Source: a virus
DNA: 26,924 bases
IMG/VR virus record: IMGVR_UViG_3300025127_000215
Coordinates: 1 to 26,924 of that record
Reading direction: 5' to 3' (one strand)
Below the pieces are notes generated by a model. The model had not been told where the DNA came from. It saw only the letters and a program-made list of their open reading frames with translations, and did no database searches. Of the stretch, positions 6,090 to 13,883 are shown one piece after another (position 1 is the stretch's first letter; every line of letters starts with the position of its first letter). Position numbers and translations under genes: made by a program.

Positions 6090-6974
6090 ATGCCATCTAA
6101 CGGCGGAATTATAGGACCAACAATAGAACCATCAGCAGCAACTTCAGAAAATTTAACTGCGTTCACTTCGAATGGTACATTCACAGCTCAATCAAACCAA
6201 ACCTCAGCTACGGTTTTATTAGTAGCAGGAGGCGGTGGAGGCGGACCGACGGGGCCAAATGAGGCTGGCGGCGGGGGCGGCGGTGCCGGCGGGTTTCGAG
6301 TTTTAACAAATCACCCAATCCCTGCATCATCAGTTTCTGTGACGGTCGGTGCCGGAGGTAGTGCTGGTTCTAAAGGAAATAATTCTACATTCGCTTCAGA
6401 TACACCTATATCTTCAACAGCTGGAGGTAGAGGCGGAGGAGCAGAATTAGGCGGGACAGATATGAACGGAGGTTCAGGAGGTGGAAAAGGAAATTTATCT
6501 GGGGGATCAAACCCAGGAAATCCACCAATCAATTCAGGATCAGGAAACGCTGGAGGTTATTCTCCACCAGAAGGAAATCAAGGTGGAAATACTGGCGGAG
6601 GGCCCCTTTATGCTGGAGGCGGGGGCGGAGGTGCTGGAGCACAAGGCGGAAATGGCCCTGCTTATCCAAATAATGCAGGAGCAGGAACTGCTTCAGATGT
6701 AAATAGTCCAACTGCATCCCCGTCAAATACAACTTATGCGACTGGTGGAATATCTGGAAGATATCCACAACCAGGAGGCGGCAGCTCGGGAAGTGCCAAT
6801 ACTGGAAACGGTGGTGGAGGAGCTAATTGCACAATTCCAGCAGGAAACGCCGGAGGAGCAGGTGGATCAGGAATTGTTGTAGTTAAAGAAACTGCACAAA
6901 CAGCAGGAGCTTCAGGAATTTGGTCAATGGCTGATGTTGTAAAATATGAAAAAGAAGGGACATGGCCGACGTAG
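6090..6974 (+). CDS. glycine-rich receptor-binding (adhesin-like) tail protein
   Basis: 294 residues, with dense Gly runs from residue 48 to 275 (GGGGGG, GGGGGGAGGF and many GGxGG turns) between short beta strands (SVSVTVGAGG, then GIVVVKE near 270). Layers of polyglycine like this are found in the T-even gp38 adhesins and in a wide group of marine-phage glycine-rich tail proteins that contact the host surface. The end, SGIWSMADVVKYEKEGTWP, is a recurrent C-terminal cap of such proteins. AGGAGG at 6079-6084 serves the start. GC content rises steeply here because of the Gly codons. It likely sets host range; the host receptor cannot be read from sequence. Confidence 0.7.
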   Translation: MPSNGGIIGPTIEPSAATSENLTAFTSNGTFTAQSNQTSATVLLVAGGGGGGPTGPNEAGGGGGGAGGFRVLTNHPIPASSVSVTVGAGGSAGSKGNNSTFASDTPISSTAGGRGGGAELGGTDMNGGSGGGKGNLSGGSNPGNPPINSGSGNAGGYSPPEGNQGGNTGGGPLYAGGGGGGAGAQGGNGPAYPNNAGAGTASDVNSPTASPSNTTYATGGISGRYPQPGGGSSGSANTGNGGGGANCTIPAGNAGGAGGSGIVVVKETAQTAGASGIWSMADVVKYEKEGTWPT

Positions 6975-6986
6975 GAGAATTAAATT

Positions 6987-7397
6987 ATGGCACACTTTGC
7001 AGAAATTAAATCAGATGACAATACAGTTTTAAGAGTTGTTGTAGTTAACAATTCAGATGTTGATGCTAACGGTGGAGACCTATCTGCTGAAGCTGAAACT
7101 TGGGTTGCTAACAATACCCCTGAAGATCCTTTAATAAAAGAAGAATTAGGTGGAACTTACCCTGATACTTATTGGAAACAAACATCTTATAATAATAATT
7201 TTAGACAAGTATATGCTGGATCAGGATATACTTATGATTCATCAATTGATAAATTTATACCACAAAAACCACATGATAATTGGGTATGGGATGAAACAAA
7301 TTGGGCATGGAAACCACCTGTTGATGTACCAAGTGAACAAGGTCCTTGGAGATGGAATCAAGAAGAAAACACGTGGGAAAACATAAGAGGTATTTAA
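6987..7397 (+). CDS. conserved tail-region protein of marine phages, unknown function
   Basis: 136 residues. Starts MAHFAEIKSDDNTVLRVVVVNN, a signature I have met in many cyanophage and other marine phage genomes, then a Tyr-rich middle (residues 58-82) and a Trp-rich end with W-x-W patterns (NWVWDETNWAWKPP, then GPWRWNQEENTWEN). No enzyme motif. It follows the glycine-rich adhesin by 12 bases with a GGAG site, and is the last gene before the oxygenase cassette. Aromatic repeats of this kind suggest a carbohydrate- or protein-contact surface on the tail tip, but that is inference. Confidence 0.65.
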   Translation: MAHFAEIKSDDNTVLRVVVVNNSDVDANGGDLSAEAETWVANNTPEDPLIKEELGGTYPDTYWKQTSYNNNFRQVYAGSGYTYDSSIDKFIPQKPHDNWVWDETNWAWKPPVDVPSEQGPWRWNQEENTWENIRGI

Positions 7398-7418
7398 AAA
7401 TACAACTAGAAAGAAAAA

Positions 7419-8057
7419 ATGCACTATGAACATTATTATTGGTATTTTGATAGAGCGATACCAGAAAAAGTCTGTGATGATATTATAAAACTTGGAAACC
7501 TTAAACAAGAACAGATAGCTTTAACAGGAGGCATAGAAGGTTCAGATAAAAAAGAATATAAAAATTTAACAGAAGAAGAAAAGAAAGATTTAAAAAGAAA
7601 GAGAGATTCAAACATAGCATGGATAAATGACCAGTGGGTTTATGATGAAATCTTTCCTTATATAAGAACTGCAAACGTAAATTCAGGTTGGAATTTTCAA
7701 TGGGATTGGGCAGAGAGTTGTCAGTTTACAAAATATAAATTAAACCAATATTATGGTTGGCATCAGGATTCATGGGATAAAATATACACAGGTAAAAAAA
7801 ATCAAAATTTAAATGGTAAAATAAGAAAGCTATCTGTTACGGTAAATTTAACAGAGGGTGATGAGTACGAAGGTGGTGATCTAATGTTTGATTTAAGTAA
7901 TCCAGATATTAAAAATAATATTTTAACAGCTAAAGAGGCTAAAAATAAAGGATCAGTTATAGTCTTTCCTTCCTTTAATTGGCATCAAGTTTCTCCTGTA
8001 ACTAAAGGAACAAGGTATAGTTTAGTTATTTGGTGTTGTGGAAAGCCTTACGTATAA
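7419..8057 (+). CDS. 2OG-Fe(II) oxygenase, prolyl-hydroxylase-like (PKHD type)
   Basis: 212 residues. A double-stranded beta-helix dioxygenase: the metal ligands are His115 and Asp117 in YYGWHQDSW and His189 in FNWHQVSP, and Arg199 in GTRYSLVIW would bind the 2-oxoglutarate carboxylate. Strands between them (KLSVTVNLTEGDEYEGGDLMF, then GSVIVFP) match the PiuC/PKHD-like members. These enzymes hydroxylate an amino-acid side chain or small molecule using O2 and 2-oxoglutarate. Residues 40-65 add a Lys/Glu-rich insertion. It opens the cassette, 21 bases after the preceding gene, with only a poor A-rich site (AGAAAG). The substrate is unknown; tail proteins encoded next door are candidates. Confidence 0.8.
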   Translation: MHYEHYYWYFDRAIPEKVCDDIIKLGNLKQEQIALTGGIEGSDKKEYKNLTEEEKKDLKRKRDSNIAWINDQWVYDEIFPYIRTANVNSGWNFQWDWAESCQFTKYKLNQYYGWHQDSWDKIYTGKKNQNLNGKIRKLSVTVNLTEGDEYEGGDLMFDLSNPDIKNNILTAKEAKNKGSVIVFPSFNWHQVSPVTKGTRYSLVIWCCGKPYV

Positions 8058-8058
8058 A

Positions 8059-8538
8059 ATGTTATTAAAAGAATATTGGATAAAAGATCAGAATTACATA
8101 AATTCTTTAATACAAGAAATTAAAGATAACATCGATGAATCATATTCTTATAAGAGTAATGTTAGAGGAGAAAAAACTTATTGGAAACACTTTGTAAAAA
8201 AGAGTAAAAATTTTAAACCTGTTTTAGATTTATTAAATCAATATGTTTTATACGAGGCTTGGGGTAATATATTAAATAAAAATGATTACGTTGAGGAACA
8301 CAATCATTTTGATCCTATTTTAACTAACCGCTTTGTCGATACAAGTGGTATTTTGTATTTAACGAATCATGGACCAGGAACTTTTTTTAAAGACTTTAAT
8401 AAAATTATAAAACCACAAGTTGGTAAAATAGTTGTTTTCGATTCAAAATACTTACATTCTGTAAAAAAATGTGATACAGATGAACCAAGAATTACGTTAG
8501 CTTTTAATGGAAGAAAAAAAGAATCATATGAGTTTTAA
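8059..8538 (+). CDS. 2OG-Fe(II) oxygenase (2OG-FeII_Oxy_5-like)
   Basis: 159 residues from the ATG at 8059; an in-frame ATG at 8038 would overlap the previous gene and adds seven unlikely residues. An aromatic segment YEAWGNILN comes first, then EEHNHFDP with His83 and Asp85, SGILYLTNHGPGTFF, a VGKIVVFDSKYLHSV strand with distal His133, and Arg144 in PRITLAFN. This order (W-x-N, H-x-H-x-D, SG-x-x-YL, then LH-x-V and R-I) resembles the short oxygenases of the 2OG-FeII_Oxy_5 group. It is shorter than usual for the fold (about 200), with a trimmed N-terminus. It overlaps the next gene by 11 bases. Substrate unknown. Confidence 0.75.
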   Translation: MLLKEYWIKDQNYINSLIQEIKDNIDESYSYKSNVRGEKTYWKHFVKKSKNFKPVLDLLNQYVLYEAWGNILNKNDYVEEHNHFDPILTNRFVDTSGILYLTNHGPGTFFKDFNKIIKPQVGKIVVFDSKYLHSVKKCDTDEPRITLAFNGRKKESYEF

Positions 8539-9178
8539 AGATAAAAAATATACTGTGGTTAAGTCCGCTATCTCAAAAGAAAAATCAGATTTTATTTTTA
8601 AATACTTTCTTTTAAAAAGAAAGGTAGCAAGATATTTATTTGATAATTCATATATGTCGCCTTTTAGGGAAGACTGGGGCATGTTTAATGACCCTCAAGT
8701 TCCTAAAACCTACTCACATTATTCAGACATAGCGATGGAAGTTTTACTAGAAGAAATGTTACCAGTATTAAAAAAAGAAACTGAATTAGATTTAGTTCCT
8801 ACTTATTCGTATGCTAGACTTTATAAAAAAGGAGATGAATTAAAAAGACACAAAGATAGAGAGAGCTGTGAGATATCTACAACTTTAAATTTAGGCGGAG
8901 ATTCTTGGCCGATATTTTTAGAGCCAAATAAAAATGTAGGGATTTCAGGAGTAGATGGTTGCACTCCTAGCAGTAACAATCCAGGGGTAAAAATAAATTT
9001 AGAACCTGGAGATATGTTAATTTATTCAGGGTGTGTGTTAGAACATTGGAGAGAAACTTTTGAAGGAGAGGTTTGTGGTCAAGTATTTTTACATTACAAT
9101 AATATAAAAACTTCCGGAGAAGAATATAAGTTTGATAAAAGACCTTTTTTAGGTTTACCTAATTATTATAATCAATGA
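8528..9178 (+). CDS. 2OG-Fe(II) oxygenase-like protein, unusual 2OG-binding end
   Basis: 216 residues from the ATG at 8528 (an upstream in-frame ATG at 8507 lies deeper in the previous gene). The iron-site motif is KRHKDRESCEISTTLNLGG, with His108 and Asp110; the distal His is probably His173 in VLEHWRETFEG. The usual Arg about ten residues after the distal His is not present there; Arg175, two residues on, may take its place, and the strand GQVFLHYN follows. The same EHWR/FLHY pattern is in my memory of other phage oxygenases, so it is a subfamily feature and not decay. Between strands lies a long loop (residues 130-155) with several Gly and Asn. It ends in ATGA with the next gene. Confidence 0.7.
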   Translation: MSFKDKKYTVVKSAISKEKSDFIFKYFLLKRKVARYLFDNSYMSPFREDWGMFNDPQVPKTYSHYSDIAMEVLLEEMLPVLKKETELDLVPTYSYARLYKKGDELKRHKDRESCEISTTLNLGGDSWPIFLEPNKNVGISGVDGCTPSSNNPGVKINLEPGDMLIYSGCVLEHWRETFEGEVCGQVFLHYNNIKTSGEEYKFDKRPFLGLPNYYNQ

Positions 9179-9735
9179 TTTATCCAACAACGATAGTTGA
9201 TAATTTTTTTGATGATCCAGATAAAATTGTAGAATACTCAAAAAAATTAAATTACCAAAAAGATCCTAACAACGACTGGCCTGGAGTCAGAACAGAATCA
9301 TTAAATAAAATAAATTATGATTTGTTTAATACTTCTATTACAAAAATAATATCAGTTTTATATCCAATGGATTTTAAAAATATAACTTTTAAAGCAACTC
9401 AATTTTTTCAAAAAGTAAACAAAGAAGATAGAGATGTTGGTAATAAACATACAGACCCAAATTTAATTACAGCTATTATATATTTAAGTGATCATAAAAA
9501 ATGTGGTACTTCTATTTGCAGAATGGAGGGAGTAAGATCTGATTATAAAGAATCAATTATAATTGAATCTATGTATAACAGATTATTATTGTTTGATGCA
9601 TCACAGTTGCATGCTGCACAAAAATATACAGATGGTTCTAATGATGATAGACTAACGTTAATATCTTTTATTTATAGTCTACATCATGAAAATTTAAAGT
9701 ACCCCATACCTGAAATGAGAAGACTATTAATATGA
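9175..9735 (+). CDS. DUF6445-like putative 2OG oxygenase
   Basis: 186 residues. Opens with YPTTIVDNFFDDPDKIVEYS, the phrase that begins many phage and bacterial proteins of the DUF6445 kind. Metal-binding candidates are His92 and Asp94 in KHTDPNLITAIIYLSD and His146 in FDASQLHAAQKY, with Arg159 in DDRLTLISFIY as the 2-oxoglutarate arginine. So it keeps a full set of dioxygenase residues although the family has no established substrate. Overlaps of four bases on both sides (ATGA) tie it to its neighbours. The four oxygenases of this cassette are not near-copies of each other: loops and N-termini differ greatly. Confidence 0.7.
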   Translation: MIYPTTIVDNFFDDPDKIVEYSKKLNYQKDPNNDWPGVRTESLNKINYDLFNTSITKIISVLYPMDFKNITFKATQFFQKVNKEDRDVGNKHTDPNLITAIIYLSDHKKCGTSICRMEGVRSDYKESIIIESMYNRLLLFDASQLHAAQKYTDGSNDDRLTLISFIYSLHHENLKYPIPEMRRLLI

Positions 9736-11003
9736 AAGAATTAATTTTTTTAGGGGGACTACCTAGGTCTGGTAATACTCTTCTCGGATCAATGTTTATG
9801 CAACATCCGAATATAGCCATAACAGGCCACAGCAATTTAGTTAACATATTATTTAATTTAGATAATATTAAAAAAGGTAGTTTTCATAAAAATTTTCCAG
9901 ACAATATATCTATAGATAATATTTTAGATAACATAGTAGAAAGATATTATTCACACTGGAAAGAAGATGTTATAATAGACAGAGCTCCATGGGGAACACT
10001 TGGAAATCTTGAATTAATAAAAAAATATATAAAACCACAAAAGATAAAATTTATTTTATTAAAAAGATCTTTTAAAGAAATATTAGGTTCTTTTTATAAG
10101 ATGGGAGGTCCATATAAAGACATGAAACATGTGATGCATCCAAATCAAATGATAAGGTTTGATTATCAATCTGTGGGAACTGTTTTACAAGATCCTGATA
10201 TAGATAAATTAATAATAGAATACGATGACTTAGTTATAAAACCACAAGAAATAGTAGATAAGATTAGTGAGTTTTGTGGACAAAAAAGTTTTAAATTAGA
10301 CATAGATAAACTAACTCAATTAAATTTAAATGGAATTGAATATGATGATAAACATGTTGGTGCTCCTTTACATAAAATTAGATTAGGTGAAATAAAAAAA
10401 ATTAATTTTAATTATGATGAAATAATACCGAGAGATACTTATGAAGAGTATAAATATTTAGATCAAGTCTGGGAAAAAACAGAAAATTTTAATTTTATTA
10501 ATAAGATAAGTAATTTTGAAAACATAAAAAATTACGTTAAATTTTTTATGGAAAAAGATTGGAAAAAATATACCTTTAGACAAGACACATTTGATGTACA
10601 CTCAGAAACTCAAACAATACCTATTATATATAATGAAGATTTTGATAAGGAGATATTAGATAAGGGAACTCACCATGGTGTATTTGTTAAAATTTTGGGC
10701 AGTATAGAATCAGAGCTTTTGGCTAAACATGGTAGTGGACATATTGTAAGAGCCATACTAGTTAAACTACCTTCAAAATGTCAAATAAAACCACATCAGG
10801 ATCATGGTAAATCTTTAAAAGAAACACTTAGATACCACCTACCAATTATAACCAATGAGGATGTTGTATTTACCGTAGGAGGTGAGTCAAAAAATTTAAA
10901 AGAGGGTCTACTTTGGGAAATTAAGAACACTGAAAAAATTCATTCTGTAATCAATAATGGACAAATTGATAGAATTCATTTAATAATAGACTGGAAAAAG
11001 TAA
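9732..11003 (+). CDS. sulfotransferase fused to aspartyl/asparaginyl beta-hydroxylase
   Basis: 423 residues in two domains. Residues 1-260: LGGLPRSGNTLL at 7-18 is the PAPS 5'-phosphosulfate loop of sulfotransferases; LLKRSFKEILGSFY at 109-122 fits the 3'-phosphate site; VIIDRAPWG (80-88) supports the fold. Residues 265-423: IKPHQDHG (His355, Asp357), LRYHLP (Arg367, His369), FTVGGE, GLLWEI, HSVINNG (His404) and DRIHLIID (Arg414) are the ordered motifs of aspartyl/asparaginyl beta-hydroxylases. One chain could thus transfer sulfate and hydroxylate Asp or Asn. No stop or frame change lies between the halves. The DNA is extremely AT-rich (only 9 G/C in 10501-10560). Substrates are unknown. Confidence 0.8.
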   Translation: MKELIFLGGLPRSGNTLLGSMFMQHPNIAITGHSNLVNILFNLDNIKKGSFHKNFPDNISIDNILDNIVERYYSHWKEDVIIDRAPWGTLGNLELIKKYIKPQKIKFILLKRSFKEILGSFYKMGGPYKDMKHVMHPNQMIRFDYQSVGTVLQDPDIDKLIIEYDDLVIKPQEIVDKISEFCGQKSFKLDIDKLTQLNLNGIEYDDKHVGAPLHKIRLGEIKKINFNYDEIIPRDTYEEYKYLDQVWEKTENFNFINKISNFENIKNYVKFFMEKDWKKYTFRQDTFDVHSETQTIPIIYNEDFDKEILDKGTHHGVFVKILGSIESELLAKHGSGHIVRAILVKLPSKCQIKPHQDHGKSLKETLRYHLPIITNEDVVFTVGGESKNLKEGLLWEIKNTEKIHSVINNGQIDRIHLIIDWKK

Positions 11004-11025
11004 TATATTTTTTAAAAAACTCAGG

Positions 11026-11042
11026 TATAATGGGGTATTATG
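11026..11042 (+). promoter_or_regulatory. TATAAT box overlapping a small start-site hairpin, weak
   Basis: A perfect TATAAT at 11026-11031 lies nine bases before the ATG at 11040, without a recognisable -35. The same bases can pair: 11027-11031 with 11037-11041 around GGGGT, which would hold the start codon in the stem and the GGGG Shine-Dalgarno in the loop. Either use is possible; in such AT-rich DNA the TATAAT could be chance. Confidence 0.25.
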
Positions 11043-13250
11043 TTACAAAAGATAGGTTTCCAACCAGGTATTAATAAACAAATTACATCTACAGGAGCAG
11101 AATATCAATGGATAGATTGTGATAACGTTCGTTTTAGGTATGGTACTCCTGAAAAAATAGGGGGATGGAACCAGCTAGGCACCGTAAATGAAAACGAACT
11201 TACAGGAGCAGGGCGTGGTCTTCATCATTTTGTTAATACTTTAGGTAGAAGATATGCAATCATTGGAACAAATAGAATTTTATATGCATACTCAGGTGGT
11301 GTATTTTATGACATACACCCAATTAAATCTACAACAACGCTTACAAGTGCATTTACCACAACTAACGGATCACCAACTGTCACGATAACTTTTCCAAGTG
11401 GTCACGGTATTAATCCTCAAGATATTATTTTATTAGATAATTTTACATCCATAACTAATTCCAATTTTAGTTCTTCTGATTTTGATGATAAAAAATTTAT
11501 GGTGACTTCTGTTCCTACAACAGAAACAATAACAATTACAATGCCATCAAATGAGACAGGATCTGGTGCAACAACATCAGGTGGAATCAGAGTTCAACAT
11601 TATTTTCCTGTCGGGTCTGCTGTTCAAGAAAAAGGATTTGGTTGGGGTCTTGGATCTTGGGGAGGAGAAGCTTCCAACCCGGTTACAACAACTTTAAATG
11701 GAGCACTGTTAGATGATACAGCAGGAACAGGTGGATCTGGAACATCAATAGTTTTAGCAGACGCTACTCAGTTTCCAAGTTCAGGAACTAATTTTATTCA
11801 AGTGGGTAACGAAGAAATATCTTACACTGGTGTTAGTGGTGGAACTACATTAACAGGCATCACAAGAGCTGTTAGAGGCTCAACTAGATCATCACACAGT
11901 GATGGAGCTACTGTTAAAAATAGCACTGATTATGTTGCATGGGGTGAAGCAGCATCAGGAGACTTAGTTCTTGAACCAGGTATGTGGTCAATAGATAATT
12001 TTGGAGACAAAGCTATTTGTTTAATTCATGATAGTTCAGTATTTGAGTGGGACTCCTCACTATCAAATGCAACAGAAACAAGATGTAATATTATATCGGG
12101 AGCACCAACTGCATCAAGACATATGGTGGTATCTACACCCGATCGTCACTTAGTATTTTTTGGAACAGAAACAACTATTGGAGATCCTACAACACAAGAT
12201 GATATGTTTATTAGATTCTCAGACCAAGAAAATATTAATTCATATGCACCAACAGCAACTAACACAGCTGGTACACAAAGACTAGCTGATGGATCACAGA
12301 TCAGAGGAGCAATCAGAGGTCGTGATGCAATTTATGTTTGGACCGATACAGCATTGTTCTTACAACGTTTTGTTGGACAACCGTTTACTTTTGCATTCGC
12401 ACAAGTTGGAACCAACTGTGGATTAGCAGGACAGAATGCATGTGTAGAGGTTGATGGTGCTGCATACTGGATGTCAGAGAATGGTTTCTTTAGATATGCA
12501 GGTAAACTAGAATCACTGCCTTGTTTAGTTGAGGATTTTGTATTTGATGACATAAACATGGAATCAGGTAATCAAATGATTTCAGCAGGATTAAATAATT
12601 TATTTGGTGAGGTTATGTGGTTTTATCCACAAGCTACATCTACTGTTGTTAACAGAATGGTTACATATAATTATTTTGATTCATCACCACAAAGACCTGT
12701 ATGGACTGTAGGATCTTTATCAAGAACAATGTGGAGAGATTCTGCTGTATTTACTAAACCACACGCTTTAGAATACGATGCAGGCACAGATACTTCTTTT
12801 GATGTTGTCGGAAATACAGAGGGTAGAACTTCTTACTATGAACACGAAACAGGGACAGATCAAAATAGAAATGGAACTATAACAGCAATCGCATCTAACA
12901 TATCCTCTGGAGATTTTGATATTACACAAAGAAGATCAATTACTGGTCAAGGCACTGGTGTAGGTGATCTTAGAGGAGACGGTGAACACATAATGAAGAT
13001 AAGAAGGTTTATACCAGATTTTATATCACAAACAGGTAACACACAAATTACTTTACAATTAAGAAACTTTCCTAATGACTCACAAGCAAGTTCATCGTTA
13101 GGTCCTTTTACTATAACATCGTCTACACAAAAGGTAGATACACGTGCTAGGGCAAGAGCTATTGCATTAAAGATTGCAAATACAGGAGCTAGTCAAAGTT
13201 GGAAATTAGGAACTTTTAGATTAGACATACAACCGGATGGACGTAGATAA
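11040..13250 (+). CDS. tail nozzle / DNA stabilisation protein (P22 gp10- or T7 gp12-like role)
   Basis: 736 residues, beta-rich throughout. Start (IGFQPGINKQITSTGAEYQWIDCDNVRFRYGTPEKIGGW) is the conserved head of the large podoviral tail hub: binding to a site, then propeller-like blades (RGLHHFVNTLGRRYAIIGTNRILYAY, later RHLVFFG, AIYVWTDTALFLQR, AYWMSENGFFRYAG). Residues about 100-190 carry an FCCH-like insert similar to the gene at 2044; GFGWGLGSWGGE near 200 echoes the Trp-Gly motifs of the cupredoxin tail protein. The end is a receptor-free beta cap with IKIRRF-like strands. A large propeller of this size closing the tail tube matches the nozzle of P22-like and marine podoviruses. It begins 36 bases after the cassette. 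Confidence 0.7.
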   Translation: MLQKIGFQPGINKQITSTGAEYQWIDCDNVRFRYGTPEKIGGWNQLGTVNENELTGAGRGLHHFVNTLGRRYAIIGTNRILYAYSGGVFYDIHPIKSTTTLTSAFTTTNGSPTVTITFPSGHGINPQDIILLDNFTSITNSNFSSSDFDDKKFMVTSVPTTETITITMPSNETGSGATTSGGIRVQHYFPVGSAVQEKGFGWGLGSWGGEASNPVTTTLNGALLDDTAGTGGSGTSIVLADATQFPSSGTNFIQVGNEEISYTGVSGGTTLTGITRAVRGSTRSSHSDGATVKNSTDYVAWGEAASGDLVLEPGMWSIDNFGDKAICLIHDSSVFEWDSSLSNATETRCNIISGAPTASRHMVVSTPDRHLVFFGTETTIGDPTTQDDMFIRFSDQENINSYAPTATNTAGTQRLADGSQIRGAIRGRDAIYVWTDTALFLQRFVGQPFTFAFAQVGTNCGLAGQNACVEVDGAAYWMSENGFFRYAGKLESLPCLVEDFVFDDINMESGNQMISAGLNNLFGEVMWFYPQATSTVVNRMVTYNYFDSSPQRPVWTVGSLSRTMWRDSAVFTKPHALEYDAGTDTSFDVVGNTEGRTSYYEHETGTDQNRNGTITAIASNISSGDFDITQRRSITGQGTGVGDLRGDGEHIMKIRRFIPDFISQTGNTQITLQLRNFPNDSQASSSLGPFTITSSTQKVDTRARARAIALKIANTGASQSWKLGTFRLDIQPDGRR

Positions 13251-13378
13251 TGCCACTAAATAAAAAAGGTAAAAAGATAATGAAGTCTATGAAAAAACAA
13301 TATGGTAAAAAACGTGGTGAACAAGTTTTTTATGCAACATTAAATAAGAAAAAAATTAAGGGAGTTAAGAAAAAATAA
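13250..13378 (+). CDS. tiny Lys-rich protein (42 aa)
   Basis: Starts on the stop codon of the nozzle-like gene (TAATG) and ends on the ATG of the next one. The 42 residues contain eighteen Lys and Arg with a helical core (KKIMKSMKKQYGKKRGEQVFYATLNKKK). Similar mini basic proteins with Lys-rich, Q-x-G and FYAT-like phrases occur beside internal virion genes in marine phages. They may be DNA-contacting or assembly peptides packaged with the ejection proteins; the charge supports nucleic-acid contact, and nothing more can be said. Translation probably depends on coupling, since no separate ribosome-binding site is visible. Confidence 0.6.
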   Translation: MPLNKKGKKIMKSMKKQYGKKRGEQVFYATLNKKKIKGVKKK

Positions 13379-13542
13379 TGGCAAAGATTACACAAACTAT
13401 AACTAGACCATCACAAGAGTATGATTATACTGTAGCCGAAGCTCAGACTAGAGATCTAGATGGTGTTATACAAAAACTTAATACTACATATCAACAAGAA
13501 TTAAAAGACGAGGTAGAAGCACAAAACTTCTTTATAAATTAA
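13378..13542 (+). CDS. small acidic/polar protein (54 aa), unknown
   Basis: 54 residues, start TAATG on the previous stop, stop TAA shared with the next start. Opens with ITQTITRPSQEYDYTVAEAQ and then a helix (LDGVIQKLNTTYQQELKDEVEAQN). The N-terminal phrase is a beta-like docking segment and the rest an amphipathic helix. I do not recognise a family. Being kept in a one-base overlap chain between virion genes, under selection for reading frame, makes it a likely real gene of the virion set; it may be an assembly accessory for the small protein that follows. Confidence 0.6.
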   Translation: MAKITQTITRPSQEYDYTVAEAQTRDLDGVIQKLNTTYQQELKDEVEAQNFFIN

Positions 13543-13883
13543 TGGCCAATAGTTTTATAAATAAAAAAGTAGATTTAACCACAACAGATCTAACTACATT
13601 GTATACTGTGCCCACAGCAAAGACATCTGTAGTCAAGTCTTTGTTAGTAGCTAATGATTCAGGATCTGGTTGTAATATAGATGTTACTTTAGTGGATGCC
13701 TCTTCTAATATTTTTACTCTTTTTAAATCAAAGACCGTGGCAACAAACACAACAACAGAACTATTAACTCATCCTCTTGTAGTTGAAGAGAGTGAGATAA
13801 TTAAAGTACAGGCTAGCGACGCAAACGAATTACATGTTATAGCCTCAATATTAGAAATACAGCCAAGAGAGGTAACAACATAA
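13542..13883 (+). CDS. small beta-sandwich virion protein (paralogue of the gene at 5709)
   Basis: 113 residues, beta-rich. Segments line up in order with those of the protein at 5709-6077: LTTLYTVP, SVVKSLLVANDSGSGCNIDVTL, then a Thr-rich strand, LVVEESEIIKVQASD and a last hydrophobic strand. That order, and length, imply a shared fold and an old duplication. No ribosome-binding site is present; the ATG sits on the preceding TAA. Related short beta proteins are seen in many marine phage tail regions, without assigned function. Confidence 0.6.
   Translation: MANSFINKKVDLTTTDLTTLYTVPTAKTSVVKSLLVANDSGSGCNIDVTLVDASSNIFTLFKSKTVATNTTTELLTHPLVVEESEIIKVQASDANELHVIASILEIQPREVTT

Noticed and set aside
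6311-6768. Several alternative frames in the glycine-rich adhesin
   Set aside because: Low-complexity Gly codons leave other frames open by composition; translations are Pro-rich or Leu/His/Gln-rich and without motifs.
7419-11003. One oxygenase gene duplicated four times
   Set aside because: The proteins differ in length, N-termini, loops and motif spacing; they look like separate subfamilies collected together and not recent copies.
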